This document shows positions 8,685-18,877 of a DNA stretch of 64,000 nt, piece after piece; the first letter of the stretch is position 1; each line of letters opens with the position of its first letter. The notes under the pieces are model-generated. The model searched no databases. It was not told where the DNA came from and was given only the letters and a program-made list of their open reading frames with translations. The DNA lies in assembly GCF_016908635.1 (NCBI RefSeq), contig NZ_JAFBEG010000009.1:1-64000 (forward strand), written 5' to 3'. The translations under genes were made by a program, and so were the position numbers. Source of the stretch: Sporohalobacter salinus (lineage in GTDB: Bacteria; Bacillota; Halanaerobiia; Halobacteroidales; Acetohalobiaceae).

Positions 8685-8714
8685 TTGTGGGAGGATATTA
8701 TCCTATTACCACAA
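8685..8714 (+). promoter_or_regulatory. Two-part hairpin between rplK and rplA
   Basis: An outer stem (8685-8690 with 8709-8714) and an inner five-pair stem (8692-8696 with 8700-8704) flank an asymmetric internal loop. It ends at the rplA ribosome site. L1 autoregulates its own mRNA in several bacteria by binding a helix-loop-helix mimic of its 23S site; whether this hairpin does that is inference. Confidence 0.4.
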
Positions 8715-8728
8715 AGGAGGAGATATAA

Positions 8729-9421
8729 ATGTCAAAGAGATACGAAGATTCTTTAGCTAAGGTTGAGCGTGATAAAGTTTATCAGCCTGAAGAAGCACTA
8801 GATTTAGTTAAAGAAACAGCAACAGCTAGTTTCGATGAAACGATTGAAGTTGCATTTAAGTTAGGTATTGATCCCGGCAAAAATGATCAACAATTAAGAG
8901 ATACTCTTGTTTTACCTCAAGGAACTGGGCAAGAAGTTAAAGTTGTAGTTTTTGCTCAGGGAGAAAAGGTAAAGGAAGCTCAGGAAGCTGGCGCCGATGA
9001 AGTAGGCGGTGAAGATTTAGCTGAAAAGATTGAAGAAGGCTGGTTGGACTTTGATGTAGCCATTGCTACTCCTGATATGATGAGTGTAGTTGGTAAACTA
9101 GGACCAATTTTAGGACCAAAAGGTTTAATGCCTAACCCTAAGGTAGGGACTGTAACTTTTGAACTAGAAAGAGCTATAAAAGAGATCAAAGCCGGAAAGA
9201 TTGAATATCGAGCTGATGATGGTGGGAATGTTCATCTACCAATTGGTAAAGCTTCTTTTGAAGTTGATGATTTATTAGATAATTTTGAAACAGTCTGTGA
9301 TGAGATTGTTAGAGCAAGACCTAGCGGTGCTAAAGGTCGTTATATTATAAATATAACTGTATCATCTACAATGGGACCTGGGATTAAAGTTGATCCTCAA
9401 TTTGCCCGCAATATGGTTTAA
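8729..9421 (+). CDS. rplA: 50S ribosomal protein L1
   Basis: Forms the mobile L1 stalk that helps release deacylated tRNA from the E site; in many bacteria it also represses its own operon. The protein is 230 residues. Conserved domain II sequence includes [22 protein letters not shown] near 115-135, and the C-terminal segment [15 protein letters not shown] is present. AAAGGAGGAG precedes the ATG. It follows rplK by 55 bases, including the hairpin at 8685-8714. Confidence 0.97.
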   Translation: MSKRYEDSLAKVERDKVYQPEEALDLVKETATASFDETIEVAFKLGIDPGKNDQQLRDTLVLPQGTGQEVKVVVFAQGEKVKEAQEAGADEVGGEDLAEKIEEGWLDFDVAIATPDMMSVVGKLGPILGPKGLMPNPKVGTVTFELERAIKEIKAGKIEYRADDGGNVHLPIGKASFEVDDLLDNFETVCDEIVRARPSGAKGRYIINITVSSTMGPGIKVDPQFARNMV

Positions 9422-9449
9422 AATAATTTTACTAAACCTAGAAAAATTA

Positions 9450-9478
9450 TTGACTTAATTATAAAGTTGTGTTATAAT
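9450..9478 (+). promoter_or_regulatory. Promoter for rplJ-rplL
   Basis: TTGACT at 9450-9455 and TATAAT at 9473-9478, 17 bases apart, with TGt immediately before the -10 (extended -10). Predicted transcription starts near 9485, just before the L10 leader. Confidence 0.85.
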
Positions 9479-9512
9479 GCCACCTGTAAGTTAAAAAGTT
9501 AATATTAAATTA

Positions 9513-9649
9513 TAGCTGTAGACAGTAGGTGCTGATAAAGGCTTAAATTTGCCTGCCGAGGCGGAGATAGATGGAACTATTTATTGGTTGATGATATTTT
9601 CATCTTGATTAGGTTATATAGTCTCCGATTGTCTGCGGAGGCTTTTTTT
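9513..9649 (+). promoter_or_regulatory. L10 (rplJ-rplL) leader with intrinsic attenuator
   Basis: The conserved L10-leader landmarks are recognisable: the GTAGACAG...AGGTGCT start, CCTGCCGAGGCGGAGA in the middle and a terminal hairpin. In the terminator, 9621-9627 pairs with 9636-9642 and seven Ts follow. The 5' segment CGGAGA at 9562-9567 can instead pair with TCTCCG at 9622-9627, giving an antiterminator. In this family, L10 (with L12) binding to the leader favours termination, so excess protein shuts off its own synthesis. Confidence 0.85.
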
Positions 9650-9672
9650 AGTTGTAAAAGGAGGTGGGAAGG

Positions 9673-10191
9673 ATGCCTACTCGTGAAAAAGAATTAATTG
9701 TTGAAGAATTAACTGATAAATTTAGTAATGCAAAATCAGCTGTTTTAACTGATTATTGTGGATTAGATGTAGAGACAATGACAGAACTTAGAGCTAATCT
9801 GCGTGAAGCTGGCGTTGATTACAAGGTGGTTAAGAATACTTTAGCACGTCTAGCGGCTAAAAATGCAGAATGCAACGAGGTCGATGAATACTTAACTGGT
9901 CCAACAGCAATTGCCTTTTCTGATGAAGATCCAGTTGCTCCAGCTAAAGTTTTAGCTAACTTTGCTGAAGATCATGAAGAATTAGAAATTAAAGCTGGAA
10001 TTTTAGAAGGTAGCTTAATTGGACAAGAAGAGATTGATTCTTTAGCTGATATTCCACCACGCGAAGAATTAATTGCTCAAGCATTAACTAAGATGAAAGC
10101 ACCAGTTAATGGTTTAGTGAATGCTTTAAATGATCCACTAAGAGGTTTAGCTCATGTTTTGAATGCTATTAAAGAAGATAAAGAAGAATAA
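9673..10191 (+). CDS. rplJ: 50S ribosomal protein L10
   Basis: Base of the L12 stalk: binds 23S rRNA and L11 through its N-terminal domain and L12 dimers through its C-terminal helix. The 172-residue protein shows [35 protein letters not shown]-type sequence in residues 25-60 and ends in the expected amphipathic helix. The ATG at 9673 is chosen over GTG 9664 because AGGAGG at 9659-9664 overlaps that GTG. It is controlled by the leader at 9513-9649 and followed by rplL. Confidence 0.96.
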   Translation: MPTREKELIVEELTDKFSNAKSAVLTDYCGLDVETMTELRANLREAGVDYKVVKNTLARLAAKNAECNEVDEYLTGPTAIAFSDEDPVAPAKVLANFAEDHEELEIKAGILEGSLIGQEEIDSLADIPPREELIAQALTKMKAPVNGLVNALNDPLRGLAHVLNAIKEDKEE

Positions 10192-10225
10192 ATGTAACTG
10201 TTTTAAGTTTAAGGAGGTGAAGATA

Positions 10226-10603
10226 ATGAATAAAGAAGAAATTATTGAAGCTATTGAGAATATGACTGTTCTTGAGTTAGCTGAATTAGTTGAGGAATTA
10301 GAAGATAAGTTTGATGTTTCTGCTGCTGCTCCAGTAGCAATGGCAGGAGCTCCTGCTGGTGGTAATGCTGGTGGTGAAGGAGAAGAAGAACAAACAGCTT
10401 TTGATGTAGAGATTACTTCTGGTGGAGATAAAAAGATTAAAGTAATTAAAGCTGTACGAGAAATAACTGATCTAGGCCTTAAAGATGCAAAAGCTTTAGT
10501 TGATGAAGCACCTAACACTGTTAAAGAGGGTGTGGAAAAAGAAGAGGCTGAAGATATTAAAGAACAGCTAGAAGAAGCTGGTGCTACAGTAGAAATTAAG
10601 TAA
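10226..10603 (+). CDS. rplL: 50S ribosomal protein L7/L12
   Basis: Stalk protein present in several copies that recruits and stimulates the translational GTPases. The 125-residue protein has the N-terminal dimerisation helices (residues 1-33), an Ala/Gly/Pro-rich hinge (about 35-55) and the globular C-terminal domain with [20 protein letters not shown] near 70-90. The ATG at 10226 follows AAGGAGG by 9 bases; the upstream in-frame extension lacks a ribosome site and homologous sequence. A strong terminator follows. Confidence 0.96.
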   Translation: MNKEEIIEAIENMTVLELAELVEELEDKFDVSAAAPVAMAGAPAGGNAGGEGEEEQTAFDVEITSGGDKKIKVIKAVREITDLGLKDAKALVDEAPNTVKEGVEKEEAEDIKEQLEEAGATVEIK

Positions 10604-10653
10604 TTATTTAGAGTACTTAAATATAATTAGAAAAAGATGTGCATATAGATAAT

Positions 10654-10689
10654 AAAAGCACTCTGTTAATCATTAACAGAGTGCTTTTT
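10654..10689 (+). terminator. Intrinsic terminator after rplL
   Basis: Near-perfect long inverted repeat, arms 10654-10669 and 10673-10688, with a T-run on the distal arm. It ends the rplJ-rplL unit, so rpoBC has its own promoter. Confidence 0.93.
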
Positions 10690-10709
10690 AACTTATTGCA
10701 AAAAGCTTC

Positions 10710-10738
10710 TTGACATTATTTCAAAGTTATGTTAACAT
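10710..10738 (+). promoter_or_regulatory. Promoter for rpoB-rpoC
   Basis: Consensus TTGACA at 10710-10715, a 17-base spacer ending TGt, and TAACAT at 10733-10738. The extended -10 again offsets a weak hexamer. It gives a leader of roughly 210 bases before rpoB. Confidence 0.75.
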
Positions 10739-10953
10739 TATTAATTGTTATGAGAATGATAAAATGAGGTTAATATACCTTCTATTAACCGTTGAAATGG
10801 ATTTTTTGTTAGAAATTAATAAAAAATGTATATTTTAAATTCAATATAACCAAAATATTATTGTTAGTATGTCAATAATAATTTATTTATATATAAGGCT
10901 ATATTGTAATAGTGTTTGTAGGTTAAGAAAATCAGCGGGGGTGAATTTTATTT
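10739..10953 (+). promoter_or_regulatory. Long AT-rich rpoB leader with two hairpins
   Basis: No gene is seen here. Two perfect eight-base inverted repeats occur: 10768-10775 with 10783-10790, and 10856-10863 with 10873-10880. Neither has a T-run. The leader ends in GGGGGTGA before the rpoB ATG. A regulatory role is possible but unproven. Confidence 0.45.
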
Positions 10954-13900
10954 ATGGCCAAGCCGGAGAGTTCTCTTAGGCGAAAGAGAAGGAGCTTTGC
11001 TAAAGTAGGAGATGGAATGGAAATACCGTATTTACTTAAGACACAGCAAGATTCTTATCAGTGGTTTTTAGATAATGGGCTTTTAGAAATGTTTGATGAA
11101 ATTTCGCCGATTCAAGACTTTTCTGAGAACTTAGTGTTGGAATTTCTCGACTATTCGTTAGGAGAGCCTAAATATGATGAAGTAGAGAGTAAAAATCGAG
11201 ATGTAACTTATGCTGCACCTCTAGAAATTAAAGTTAGATTAATTAATCAAGAAACAGGAGAGGTAAAAGAGCAGGAAGTCTTTATGGGAGATCTGCCATT
11301 GATGACTGATAAAGGGACGTTTATCATTAATGGAGCAGAAAGAGTAATAGTTAATCAGTTAATTAGATCTTCAGGAGTTTATTTTGATGAAGAGCGAACA
11401 AAAGATGGACGACAATTAATTAATGGTAATATAATTCCTAATCGTGGTGCTTGGATTGAATTTGAATATGATAAAAAACGTATAATTGCTGTTAGGGTTG
11501 ACCGGGCTCGTAAGATGCCTTCTACTGTATTATTTAGAGCTTTAGGTTATAGTACAGATGCAGAATTAATAGATCTACTTGGTGATCATGAGATAGTTCA
11601 TGATACAATTGATCGTGATAATACTGAGAATAGAGAAGAAGCTTTAATAGAGCTTTATAAAAAATTACGACCTGGTGAGCCTCCGACAGTAGAAAGTGCG
11701 GAAAATTTGATAGAATCATTATTCTTTGATCCTAAACGATATGATTTAGCTGAAGTCGGAAGATATAAAATTAATAAAAAGTTAGGATTGGATGCTGATC
11801 TTGACCAGAGGATATTACAGAAGGAAGATATTGTAGAAACAGTAAAATATCTGATTAAATTAATTCATGATGATGATGATGCTTACATTGATGATATTGA
11901 TCATCTGGGGAATCGACGACTAAAAACAGTAGGTGAGTTACTACAGAATCAGTTTAGAATTGGGCTATCGCGAATGGAGAGAGTAATTAGAGAGAGAATG
12001 ACTATTCAAGATATTGATGTTATTACTCCTCAGGCTTTAATTAATACTCGACCAGTGGTAGCTGCAATTAAGGAATTTTTCGGCAGCAGTCAGTTATCTC
12101 AATTTATGGATCAGACAAACCCGTTATCTGAATTAACTCATAAGCGTCGAATGAGTGCGTTAGGTCCTGGGGGGTTAAGCCGAGAACGAGCTGGATTTGA
12201 TGTGCGAGATGTGCACCATACTCATTATGGAAGAATCTGTCCGATTGAAACTCCAGAAGGACCAAACATTGGTTTGATTGGGTCATTATGTCTTTATGGT
12301 AAAACAAATAAGTACGGATTCATTATGACACCATATCGTAAAGTAGAAGACGGACAAGTAACTGGAGAGATAGAGTATTTAACAGCTAATGATGAAGAAG
12401 GAAATGTTATTACTCAGGGAAATGTTCCTCTGGATGAAGACGGAAACATATTAGATGAACGCCCAAGAGCTAGGCATCGTGAAGATATTTTAGAGGTAAA
12501 ACGAGATAAAGTAGATTATATTGATGTATCACCAGGACAGATTGTTAGTGTTTCTGCGGCTTTAATTCCTTTTCTAGAGAATGATGATGCTAACCGAGCT
12601 TTGATGGGAGCTAATATGCAGCGGCAAGGAGTTCCATTACTTAAAACAGATGCTCCTTATGTAGGAACAGGGATTGAGTATAAAGCTGCTAAGGATTCTG
12701 GAGTTGCAGTAGTAGCTAAAAATAGCGGAGAAGTAATGAAAGTAACTGCTGAAAAAATATTAATTAAGACTGATGATGGTGATGTAGATAAATATAAATT
12801 AGATAAATTTGTTCGTTCTAATCAAGGAACTTGTTTTAATCAAAAACCTATTGTAAATAAAGGTGATAAGGTAATTGAAGGAGATGTAATTGCTGACGGT
12901 CCAGCAATGGATCAAGGAGAACTTGCTTTAGGTCGTAACTGTTTAGTAGCTTTTATGGCTTGGGAAGGATATAATTATGAGGATGCTATCTTAATTAGTG
13001 AAAAATTAGTTAAAGAAGATAGCTTAACTTCAATTCATATTGAAGAACATGAAGCCGAAGCTAGAGATACTAAACTTGGTCCAGAAGAAATTACTAGAGA
13101 TATTCCGAATGTTGGTGAAGATGCATTAAAAGATTTAGACGAGCGTGGTATTGTTCGTCCCGGAGCCGAAGTTGGACCAGGAGATATCTTAGTTGGAAAG
13201 GTAACTCCTAAAGGAGAAACAGAATTGTCAGCTGAAGAACGATTATTGAGAGCAATTTTTGGAGAGAAAGCTAGAGAAGTTAGGGATACATCTCTTAAAG
13301 TACCGCATGGTGAAAAAGGAATTGTGCTTGATGTTAAGGTCTTTACTCGTGATGATGGTGATGATTTAAAACCTGGAGTAAATAAGTTAGTTAGAGTTTA
13401 TATAGCTCGCAAAGGTAAAATTGAAGTTGGGGATAAGTTAGCTGGACGTCATGGAAACAAAGGTGTTATCTCCCGAGTTTTACCAGAAGAAGACATGCCA
13501 TATTTGCCGAATGGAGAGCCAGTAGAAGTTGTACTTAATCCATTAGGGGTACCATCACGAATGAATTTAGGACAGGTATTAGAGACGCATTTAGGTTGGG
13601 CAGCAGAACAGTTAGGAATTCATGTTGAAACTCCTGTTTTCAATGGAGCAACTGAGGAAGATGTCATGGATATGTTAGAAGAAGCTGGTATGCCTAGAGA
13701 TGGTAAAGTGCAGCTTTATGATGGCCGAACTGGAGAAAAGTTCAAAGAGAGAGTTACAGTAGGACAGATGTATATCTTAAAGCTCCATCATTTAGCTGAT
13801 GATAAGATTCATGCCCGTTCTACCGGACCTTATTCTCTAGTAACACAACAGCCTTTAGGCGGTAAAGCACAGTTTGGCGGTCAACGACTTGGTGAAATGG

Positions 13901-14211
13901 AGGTTTGGGCTCTAGAGGCATATGGTGCTGCTCATTCCTTACAAGAAATGTTGACTGTGAAGTCTGATGATGTAGTAGGTAGAGTAGAGGCTTATGAATC
14001 AATAGTTAAAGGAGAAAATATACCTCAGTCTGGTATTCCAGAATCATTTAAGGTGTTAATTAAAGAGATGCAGAGTATTGGACTTGATGCTAAGGTTTAT
14101 TCTGATGAAGATGAAGAATTAGAAATTGAAGAGAATGAAGAAGTTGTTAATGATACTACTAAAAAGTTGGGATTAGACTTAGATGAAGACGAAGACGAGG
14201 ATGATGAGTAA
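10954..14211 (+). CDS. rpoB: DNA-directed RNA polymerase subunit beta
   Basis: Catalytic-core subunit forming one jaw of the RNA polymerase and the rifampicin pocket. At 1,085 residues it is compact, without the large insertions of proteobacterial RpoB. The rifampicin-region sequence [20 protein letters not shown] is near residues 376-395, [11 protein letters not shown] near 432, and the [10 protein letters not shown] active-site segment near 827. The last dozen residues are almost all Asp/Glu ([10 protein letters not shown]), which suits a halophile. The GGGGGTGA ribosome site is rather distant. rpoC follows after 55 bases. Confidence 0.98.
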   Translation: MAKPESSLRRKRRSFAKVGDGMEIPYLLKTQQDSYQWFLDNGLLEMFDEISPIQDFSENLVLEFLDYSLGEPKYDEVESKNRDVTYAAPLEIKVRLINQETGEVKEQEVFMGDLPLMTDKGTFIINGAERVIVNQLIRSSGVYFDEERTKDGRQLINGNIIPNRGAWIEFEYDKKRIIAVRVDRARKMPSTVLFRALGYSTDAELIDLLGDHEIVHDTIDRDNTENREEALIELYKKLRPGEPPTVESAENLIESLFFDPKRYDLAEVGRYKINKKLGLDADLDQRILQKEDIVETVKYLIKLIHDDDDAYIDDIDHLGNRRLKTVGELLQNQFRIGLSRMERVIRERMTIQDIDVITPQALINTRPVVAAIKEFFGSSQLSQFMDQTNPLSELTHKRRMSALGPGGLSRERAGFDVRDVHHTHYGRICPIETPEGPNIGLIGSLCLYGKTNKYGFIMTPYRKVEDGQVTGEIEYLTANDEEGNVITQGNVPLDEDGNILDERPRARHREDILEVKRDKVDYIDVSPGQIVSVSAALIPFLENDDANRALMGANMQRQGVPLLKTDAPYVGTGIEYKAAKDSGVAVVAKNSGEVMKVTAEKILIKTDDGDVDKYKLDKFVRSNQGTCFNQKPIVNKGDKVIEGDVIADGPAMDQGELALGRNCLVAFMAWEGYNYEDAILISEKLVKEDSLTSIHIEEHEAEARDTKLGPEEITRDIPNVGEDALKDLDERGIVRPGAEVGPGDILVGKVTPKGETELSAEERLLRAIFGEKAREVRDTSLKVPHGEKGIVLDVKVFTRDDGDDLKPGVNKLVRVYIARKGKIEVGDKLAGRHGNKGVISRVLPEEDMPYLPNGEPVEVVLNPLGVPSRMNLGQVLETHLGWAAEQLGIHVETPVFNGATEEDVMDMLEEAGMPRDGKVQLYDGRTGEKFKERVTVGQMYILKLHHLADDKIHARSTGPYSLVTQQPLGGKAQFGGQRLGEMEVWALEAYGAAHSLQEMLTVKSDDVVGRVEAYESIVKGENIPQSGIPESFKVLIKEMQSIGLDAKVYSDEDEELEIEENEEVVNDTTKKLGLDLDEDEDEDDE

Positions 14212-14266
14212 ATAAATCCTTGCTTTGATTTTAAGTTATTAAAATCTAAAGGAGGGAGCGAAGCCC

Positions 14267-17200
14267 TTGTTTAATTCAAATAATTTCGATTCTATGAAGA
14301 TTGGTTTAGCCTCCCCGGAACAGATTCGAAATTGGTCTAGTGGAGAGGTTAAGAAACCCGAAACGATTAATTATAGAACTTTAAAGCCGGAGAAAGAAGG
14401 ACTTTTTTGCGAAAAGATATTTGGGCCTACTAAAGACTGGGAATGTCATTGCGGAAAATATAAGCGTGTTAGATATAAAGGTGTTGTCTGTGATCGTTGT
14501 GGTGTAGAGGTTACACGTTCTAAAGTAAGGCGAGAGAGGATGGGGCATATTGAGTTGGCAGCTCCCGTCTCTCATATCTGGTATTTTAAAGGGATACCTA
14601 GTCGTTTAGGACTAATTATGGATATGTCGCCTAGATCTTTAGAAAAAGTTTTATACTTTGTTTCTTATATAGTTATTGAGCCTGGAGATACTCCATTAAG
14701 TGCAAAACAGTTATTGAGTGAAGAAGAGTATCGGGAAGCAAAGATAAAGTATGGTGATAGCTTTAAAGCAGGTATGGGAGCTGAAGCTGTAAAAGAAATT
14801 TTAAGGAATATGGATTTAGATAAAGAAGTAGAAGAACTAAGAGCCGAAATAAAAGATATTTCAGGTCAGAGGCGTAAACGAGCTGTTAGACGGCTTAAGG
14901 TAGTAGATGGATTACGCAACTCTGATAATCGACCTGAATGGATGGTTCTAGAGGTTATTCCAGTAATCCCACCTGAATTAAGACCGATGGTTCAATTGGA
15001 TGGTGGTCGATTTGCTACTTCTGATTTAAATGATCTATATCGTAGAGTGATTAATAGAAATAATAGATTGAAGCGATTATTAGATTTAGGTGCTCCTGAT
15101 ATCATTATTAGAAATGAAAAGAGAATGCTGCAGGAGGCAGTAGATGCTTTAATCGATAATGGCCGTCGGGGTCGAGCAGTAACAGGTGCTGGCAATAGAC
15201 CTCTTAAATCTTTAAGTGATATGCTAAAAGGGAAGCAGGGACGATTTAGACAGAATCTTCTAGGGAAACGAGTTGATTATTCTGGTCGTTCAGTAATTGT
15301 TGTTGGGCCTAACTTAAAGATGCATCAATGTGGCTTGCCGAAGAAGATGGCACTGGAGTTATTTAAGCCGTTTGTGATGAAGAAGTTAGTTGAAGAAGAC
15401 TTAGCTCATAATATTAAGAGTGCTAAAGGCAAAGTTGAGAAATTAGATGGTGAAGTCTGGGATATTTTAGAAGAGGTAATTGAAGAACACCCTGTTTTAT
15501 TAAACCGTGCTCCTACGTTGCATAGATTAGGGATTCAGGCCTTTGAACCGGTATTAGTAGAAGGAAAGGCAATAAAAATTCACCCTCTAGTCTGTCCAGC
15601 TTATAATGCTGACTTTGATGGTGATCAAATGGCAGTACACGTACCTCTATCAGCAGAAGCTCAAGCAGAATCCAGACTATTAATGTTATCTACTTATAAT
15701 TTATTATCGCCAGCTGACGGAGAAGCAATTGCAGTACCATCCCAGGATATGGTCTTAGGTGCTTATTATATGACTATAAAAGAAGAAGGCGTAAAGGGTG
15801 AAGGTAAATTCTTTGGTAGTTCTGATGAAGTGTTGATGGCCTATGAGAATGATGTTGTTGATATTCATGCTGAAATTAAATATAAGTTAGAAGATGAGTG
15901 GATCAATACAACAGTAGGAAGAGTTTTATTTAATGATATTTTGCCTGAAGAGTTAGGGTTTAAAGATGAAATATTTGATAAAGGACGTTTAGCTGATTTA
16001 GTAGGTAATTGTCATGACAAATTTGGTCCTAATAAAACCGCTGATATTCTGGATGACTTAGAAGAAATAACATTTGAGTATTCTACTAAATCTGGAATTA
16101 CTATAGGAGTTACAGATGTACGAGTTCCAGAAAAGAAAACAGAGATTTTACAGACATCTGAAGATAAAGTTCATCAAATTGAAGAACAGTATAGGCATGG
16201 TTTGATTACTGAGAATGAGAGATATCAGCGAGTAATTGATATTTGGGGTAAAGCTAAGGATGAAATAACAGAAGAGATGATAGATGGTCTACCAGAGACT
16301 AATTCTATCTATATGATGGCTACTTCTGGTGCTCGAGGTAATACTTCTCAAATTACTCAGTTAGGTGGAATGCGTGGTTTAATGGCTGATCCTTCTGGCC
16401 AAATTATTGATCTGCCAATTAAAGCTAACTTCCGAGAGGGCTTGACGGTATTAGAATATTTCATTTCTACACATGGTGCTCGAAAAGGTTTAGCTGATAC
16501 AGCTTTAAGAACGGCTGATTCTGGTTATTTAACTAGAAGATTGGTGGATGTTTCTCAAGATGTTATAGTTAGAGAGAAAGATTGTGGAACTGAAAATAGT
16601 ATTTTAATTGAATCTATTAAAGAAGAGGGAGAAGTAATTGAACCATTAGAAGAGAGAATAGTTGGCAGATTAGCTAGTGATGATGTTGAACATCCTGATA
16701 CTGGAGAGATTATTGTTAATAAGGATGAAATGATTACTGGAGAAGATGCCGCTAAGATTGCAGCATCAGGATTGAAGGAATTAGAAATTAGATCTGTCTT
16801 AACTTGTAGAACCCAAAAAGGTGTTTGTACTAAATGTTATGGACAGAATCTAGCTACTGGAAGATTAGTGGATGTTGGCGAGTCTGTAGGAATTATAGCT
16901 GCTCAATCTATTGGTGAACCAGGAACTCAGTTAACAATGCGTACTTTCCATACTGGGGGTGTTGCTGGTGGCGGTGATATTACTCAGGGTCTACCGCGTG
17001 TTGAAGAGTTGTTTGAAGCTAGAACACCAAAAGGACAGGCGATTGTAACTGAATTGAGTGGTAAAATGAAATTGGTAGAAACAGCTAATTCTTACAAAGC
17101 TGTAATTAAGACAGATGACGGTAAACAGAAGACTTATAAATTGCCTTATGGTTCAGAAATGAAGGTTGAAGATGGAGAATATGTAGAAACTGGACAGAGA

Positions 17201-17734
17201 TTAACTAAAGGGCCACTTGACCCAGAGGACATTTTGAATATTCGCGGAGTAAGAGCTGTACAAAAATATTTATTGCGTGAAGTTCAAGATGTATATAGAT
17301 CTCAAGGTGTAGAGATTGATGATAAACATGTAGAAGTTGTTCTTAGACAGATGTTAGATAAAGTAAAAATTAAAGAAGCTGGAGATACTAATCTACTGCC
17401 AGGTAAATTAGTTAGTATTTTTGAATTTGAAGAGGCTAATGAGGAAGCTATTGCTGAGGGTAAGGAACCGGCAACGGCTGAACCTGAGTTATTAGGAATT
17501 ACAAAAGCATCTTTAGCTACAGATAGTTTCTTATCTGCTGCTTCTTTCCAGGAAACTACTCGTGTTTTAACTGAGTCTTCGCTGGAAGGTAAGAATGATC
17601 CTTTAGTTGGATTGAAAGAGAACGTAATTATTGGACAATTAATTCCAGCTGGTACAGGAATGAATCGATATAAAGATGTTGATATTGAGATTACTGAAGA
17701 AGAGAATCAGGAAGTTGAAGCAGCTGAGGTATAA
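14267..17734 (+). CDS. rpoC: DNA-directed RNA polymerase subunit beta'
   Basis: Carries the active-site magnesium of RNA polymerase. The 1,155-residue protein has the N-terminal zinc ribbon ([20 protein letters not shown] near 61-80), the clamp, the catalytic NADFDGDQM motif near 449-457, the bridge helix/trigger-loop sequence [21 protein letters not shown] near 687-707, and a second zinc site ([13 protein letters not shown]). The start is TTG at 14267, 11 bases after GGAGGG; no better ATG matches the conserved N terminus. No terminator is evident before the next promoter. Confidence 0.98.
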   Translation: MFNSNNFDSMKIGLASPEQIRNWSSGEVKKPETINYRTLKPEKEGLFCEKIFGPTKDWECHCGKYKRVRYKGVVCDRCGVEVTRSKVRRERMGHIELAAPVSHIWYFKGIPSRLGLIMDMSPRSLEKVLYFVSYIVIEPGDTPLSAKQLLSEEEYREAKIKYGDSFKAGMGAEAVKEILRNMDLDKEVEELRAEIKDISGQRRKRAVRRLKVVDGLRNSDNRPEWMVLEVIPVIPPELRPMVQLDGGRFATSDLNDLYRRVINRNNRLKRLLDLGAPDIIIRNEKRMLQEAVDALIDNGRRGRAVTGAGNRPLKSLSDMLKGKQGRFRQNLLGKRVDYSGRSVIVVGPNLKMHQCGLPKKMALELFKPFVMKKLVEEDLAHNIKSAKGKVEKLDGEVWDILEEVIEEHPVLLNRAPTLHRLGIQAFEPVLVEGKAIKIHPLVCPAYNADFDGDQMAVHVPLSAEAQAESRLLMLSTYNLLSPADGEAIAVPSQDMVLGAYYMTIKEEGVKGEGKFFGSSDEVLMAYENDVVDIHAEIKYKLEDEWINTTVGRVLFNDILPEELGFKDEIFDKGRLADLVGNCHDKFGPNKTADILDDLEEITFEYSTKSGITIGVTDVRVPEKKTEILQTSEDKVHQIEEQYRHGLITENERYQRVIDIWGKAKDEITEEMIDGLPETNSIYMMATSGARGNTSQITQLGGMRGLMADPSGQIIDLPIKANFREGLTVLEYFISTHGARKGLADTALRTADSGYLTRRLVDVSQDVIVREKDCGTENSILIESIKEEGEVIEPLEERIVGRLASDDVEHPDTGEIIVNKDEMITGEDAAKIAASGLKELEIRSVLTCRTQKGVCTKCYGQNLATGRLVDVGESVGIIAAQSIGEPGTQLTMRTFHTGGVAGGGDITQGLPRVEELFEARTPKGQAIVTELSGKMKLVETANSYKAVIKTDDGKQKTYKLPYGSEMKVEDGEYVETGQRLTKGPLDPEDILNIRGVRAVQKYLLREVQDVYRSQGVEIDDKHVEVVLRQMLDKVKIKEAGDTNLLPGKLVSIFEFEEANEEAIAEGKEPATAEPELLGITKASLATDSFLSAASFQETTRVLTESSLEGKNDPLVGLKENVIIGQLIPAGTGMNRYKDVDIEITEEENQEVEAAEV

Positions 17735-17766
17735 AGAGATTAATTAATAAAAAATCGATATATTCC

Positions 17767-17795
17767 TTGACAGTTAAGGATTAAAGTGTTAAAAT
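17767..17795 (+). promoter_or_regulatory. Promoter for the str operon
   Basis: Consensus TTGACA at 17767-17772, a 17-base spacer ending TGt, and TAAAAT at 17790-17795 (extended -10). It lies just after rpoC and gives a leader of about 160 bases before rpsL. Confidence 0.85.
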
Positions 17796-17883
17796 ACGTA
17801 AGTGTGTTGTGGAACTGAGTTGATTTTATTATTTATGACTATAGATTCTGTTTATTGTTTAAGGTATTTGCTTGCTAGGTATT

Positions 17884-17916
17884 GAGAAGAGGTGGGGAGA
17901 ATTCCCACCTCTTCTT
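17884..17916 (+). promoter_or_regulatory. Strong hairpin in the rpsL leader
   Basis: Perfect 11-base arms at 17886-17896 and 17904-17914 around a seven-base loop, extendable by two pairs, followed by only TTTAAGG. It sits 43 bases before the rpsL start and could be an attenuator or a protein-binding leader. The L7Ae-like gene often found between rpoC and rpsL in Firmicutes is absent. Confidence 0.6.
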
Positions 17917-17959
17917 TAAGGAATTATACTTGTTTAAATCTGTGGAAGGGGGTGTAGTA

Positions 17960-18328
17960 ATGCCTACTATTAATCAGTTGGTTCGTAAAGGAAGAAAGAA
18001 GGTAAAGAAGAAAGAGACCGCTCCGGCTTTGGGAGGAGCACCACAGAAAAGAGGTGTTTGTACTCGTGTTTATACTGCAACACCTAAAAAGCCGAATTCT
18101 GCTTTAAGAAAGGTAGCTCGTGTTCGATTAACTAATGGAAAAGAAGTTACTGCTTATATTCCTGGCGAAGGACATAATTTACAGGAACACTCTGTAGTTT
18201 TAGTTAGAGGTGGAAGAGTTAAAGACTTGCCGGGAGTTAGATATACAATTGTTCGTGGTGCTTTAGATACTGCAGGTGTTGAAGATAGAAAACAGGCTCG
18301 TTCTAAATATGGAGTTAAAAAGCCATAA
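17960..18328 (+). CDS. rpsL: 30S ribosomal protein S12
   Basis: Decoding-centre protein and classic site of streptomycin resistance. The 122-residue protein has the conserved [19 protein letters not shown] segment and [12 protein letters not shown], the loop whose Asp is methylthiolated in some bacteria. The lysines associated with resistance are wild type by eye. The ATG at 17960 follows AAGGGGGTG. An in-frame upstream extension to 17882 runs through the leader hairpin and is not conserved sequence. It heads rpsL-rpsG-fusA-tuf. Confidence 0.97.
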   Translation: MPTINQLVRKGRKKVKKKETAPALGGAPQKRGVCTRVYTATPKKPNSALRKVARVRLTNGKEVTAYIPGEGHNLQEHSVVLVRGGRVKDLPGVRYTIVRGALDTAGVEDRKQARSKYGVKKP

Positions 18329-18366
18329 ATTTAAATAAATTATATTTTACGAAGGGAGGAGAATCG

Positions 18367-18837
18367 ATGTCACCTAAGAATATGGTCAGCACAAAAAATG
18401 TTACACCTGATCCAGTTTTTAACAGCCATTTAGTTACTAAGGCTATTAATAAAGTTATGTATGATGGTAAAAAAAGTTTAGCTGAAAAAATATTTTATAA
18501 GTCTATGGCTGTAATTGAAAAAAATACTGGAGAAAATGCTTTGGAAGTGTTTAAGGAAGCTTTGAATAATGTTATGCCTATATTAGAAATCAAATCTCGC
18601 CGAGTTGGTGGTGCTAATTACCAAGTTCCGGTTGAGGTAGATGATGACCGTCGTTTAACGTTAGGACTGCGCTGGCTTATTAATGCAGCTCGTAGTCGTG
18701 GTGAAAGACGAATGGTGTCTAGACTTGCTAATGAAATTATTGATGCTTATAATGAAGAGGGTGGAGCTGTTCGTAAAAAAGAAGAAATTCATCAAATGGC
18801 AGAAGCTAATAAAGCATTTGCTCATTATAGATGGTAA
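18367..18837 (+). CDS. rpsG: 30S ribosomal protein S7
   Basis: Primary 16S rRNA-binding protein that nucleates assembly of the small-subunit head; in E. coli it represses the str operon. The 156-residue length is standard. It shows [19 protein letters not shown] near 77-95, [15 protein letters not shown] near 102-116 and the C-terminal [20 protein letters not shown] ribosome site precedes the ATG. It lies 38 bases after rpsL and 40 before fusA. Confidence 0.97.
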   Translation: MSPKNMVSTKNVTPDPVFNSHLVTKAINKVMYDGKKSLAEKIFYKSMAVIEKNTGENALEVFKEALNNVMPILEIKSRRVGGANYQVPVEVDDDRRLTLGLRWLINAARSRGERRMVSRLANEIIDAYNEEGGAVRKKEEIHQMAEANKAFAHYRW

Positions 18838-18877
18838 AACTAGTTAAGATTAGTGTACTATTAAGGAGGGTGAAATA

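Noticed and set aside
17882-17959. N-terminal extension of S12
   Set aside because: The in-frame extension runs through a perfect hairpin and the ribosome-binding site; S12 proteins start at the ATG at 17960.
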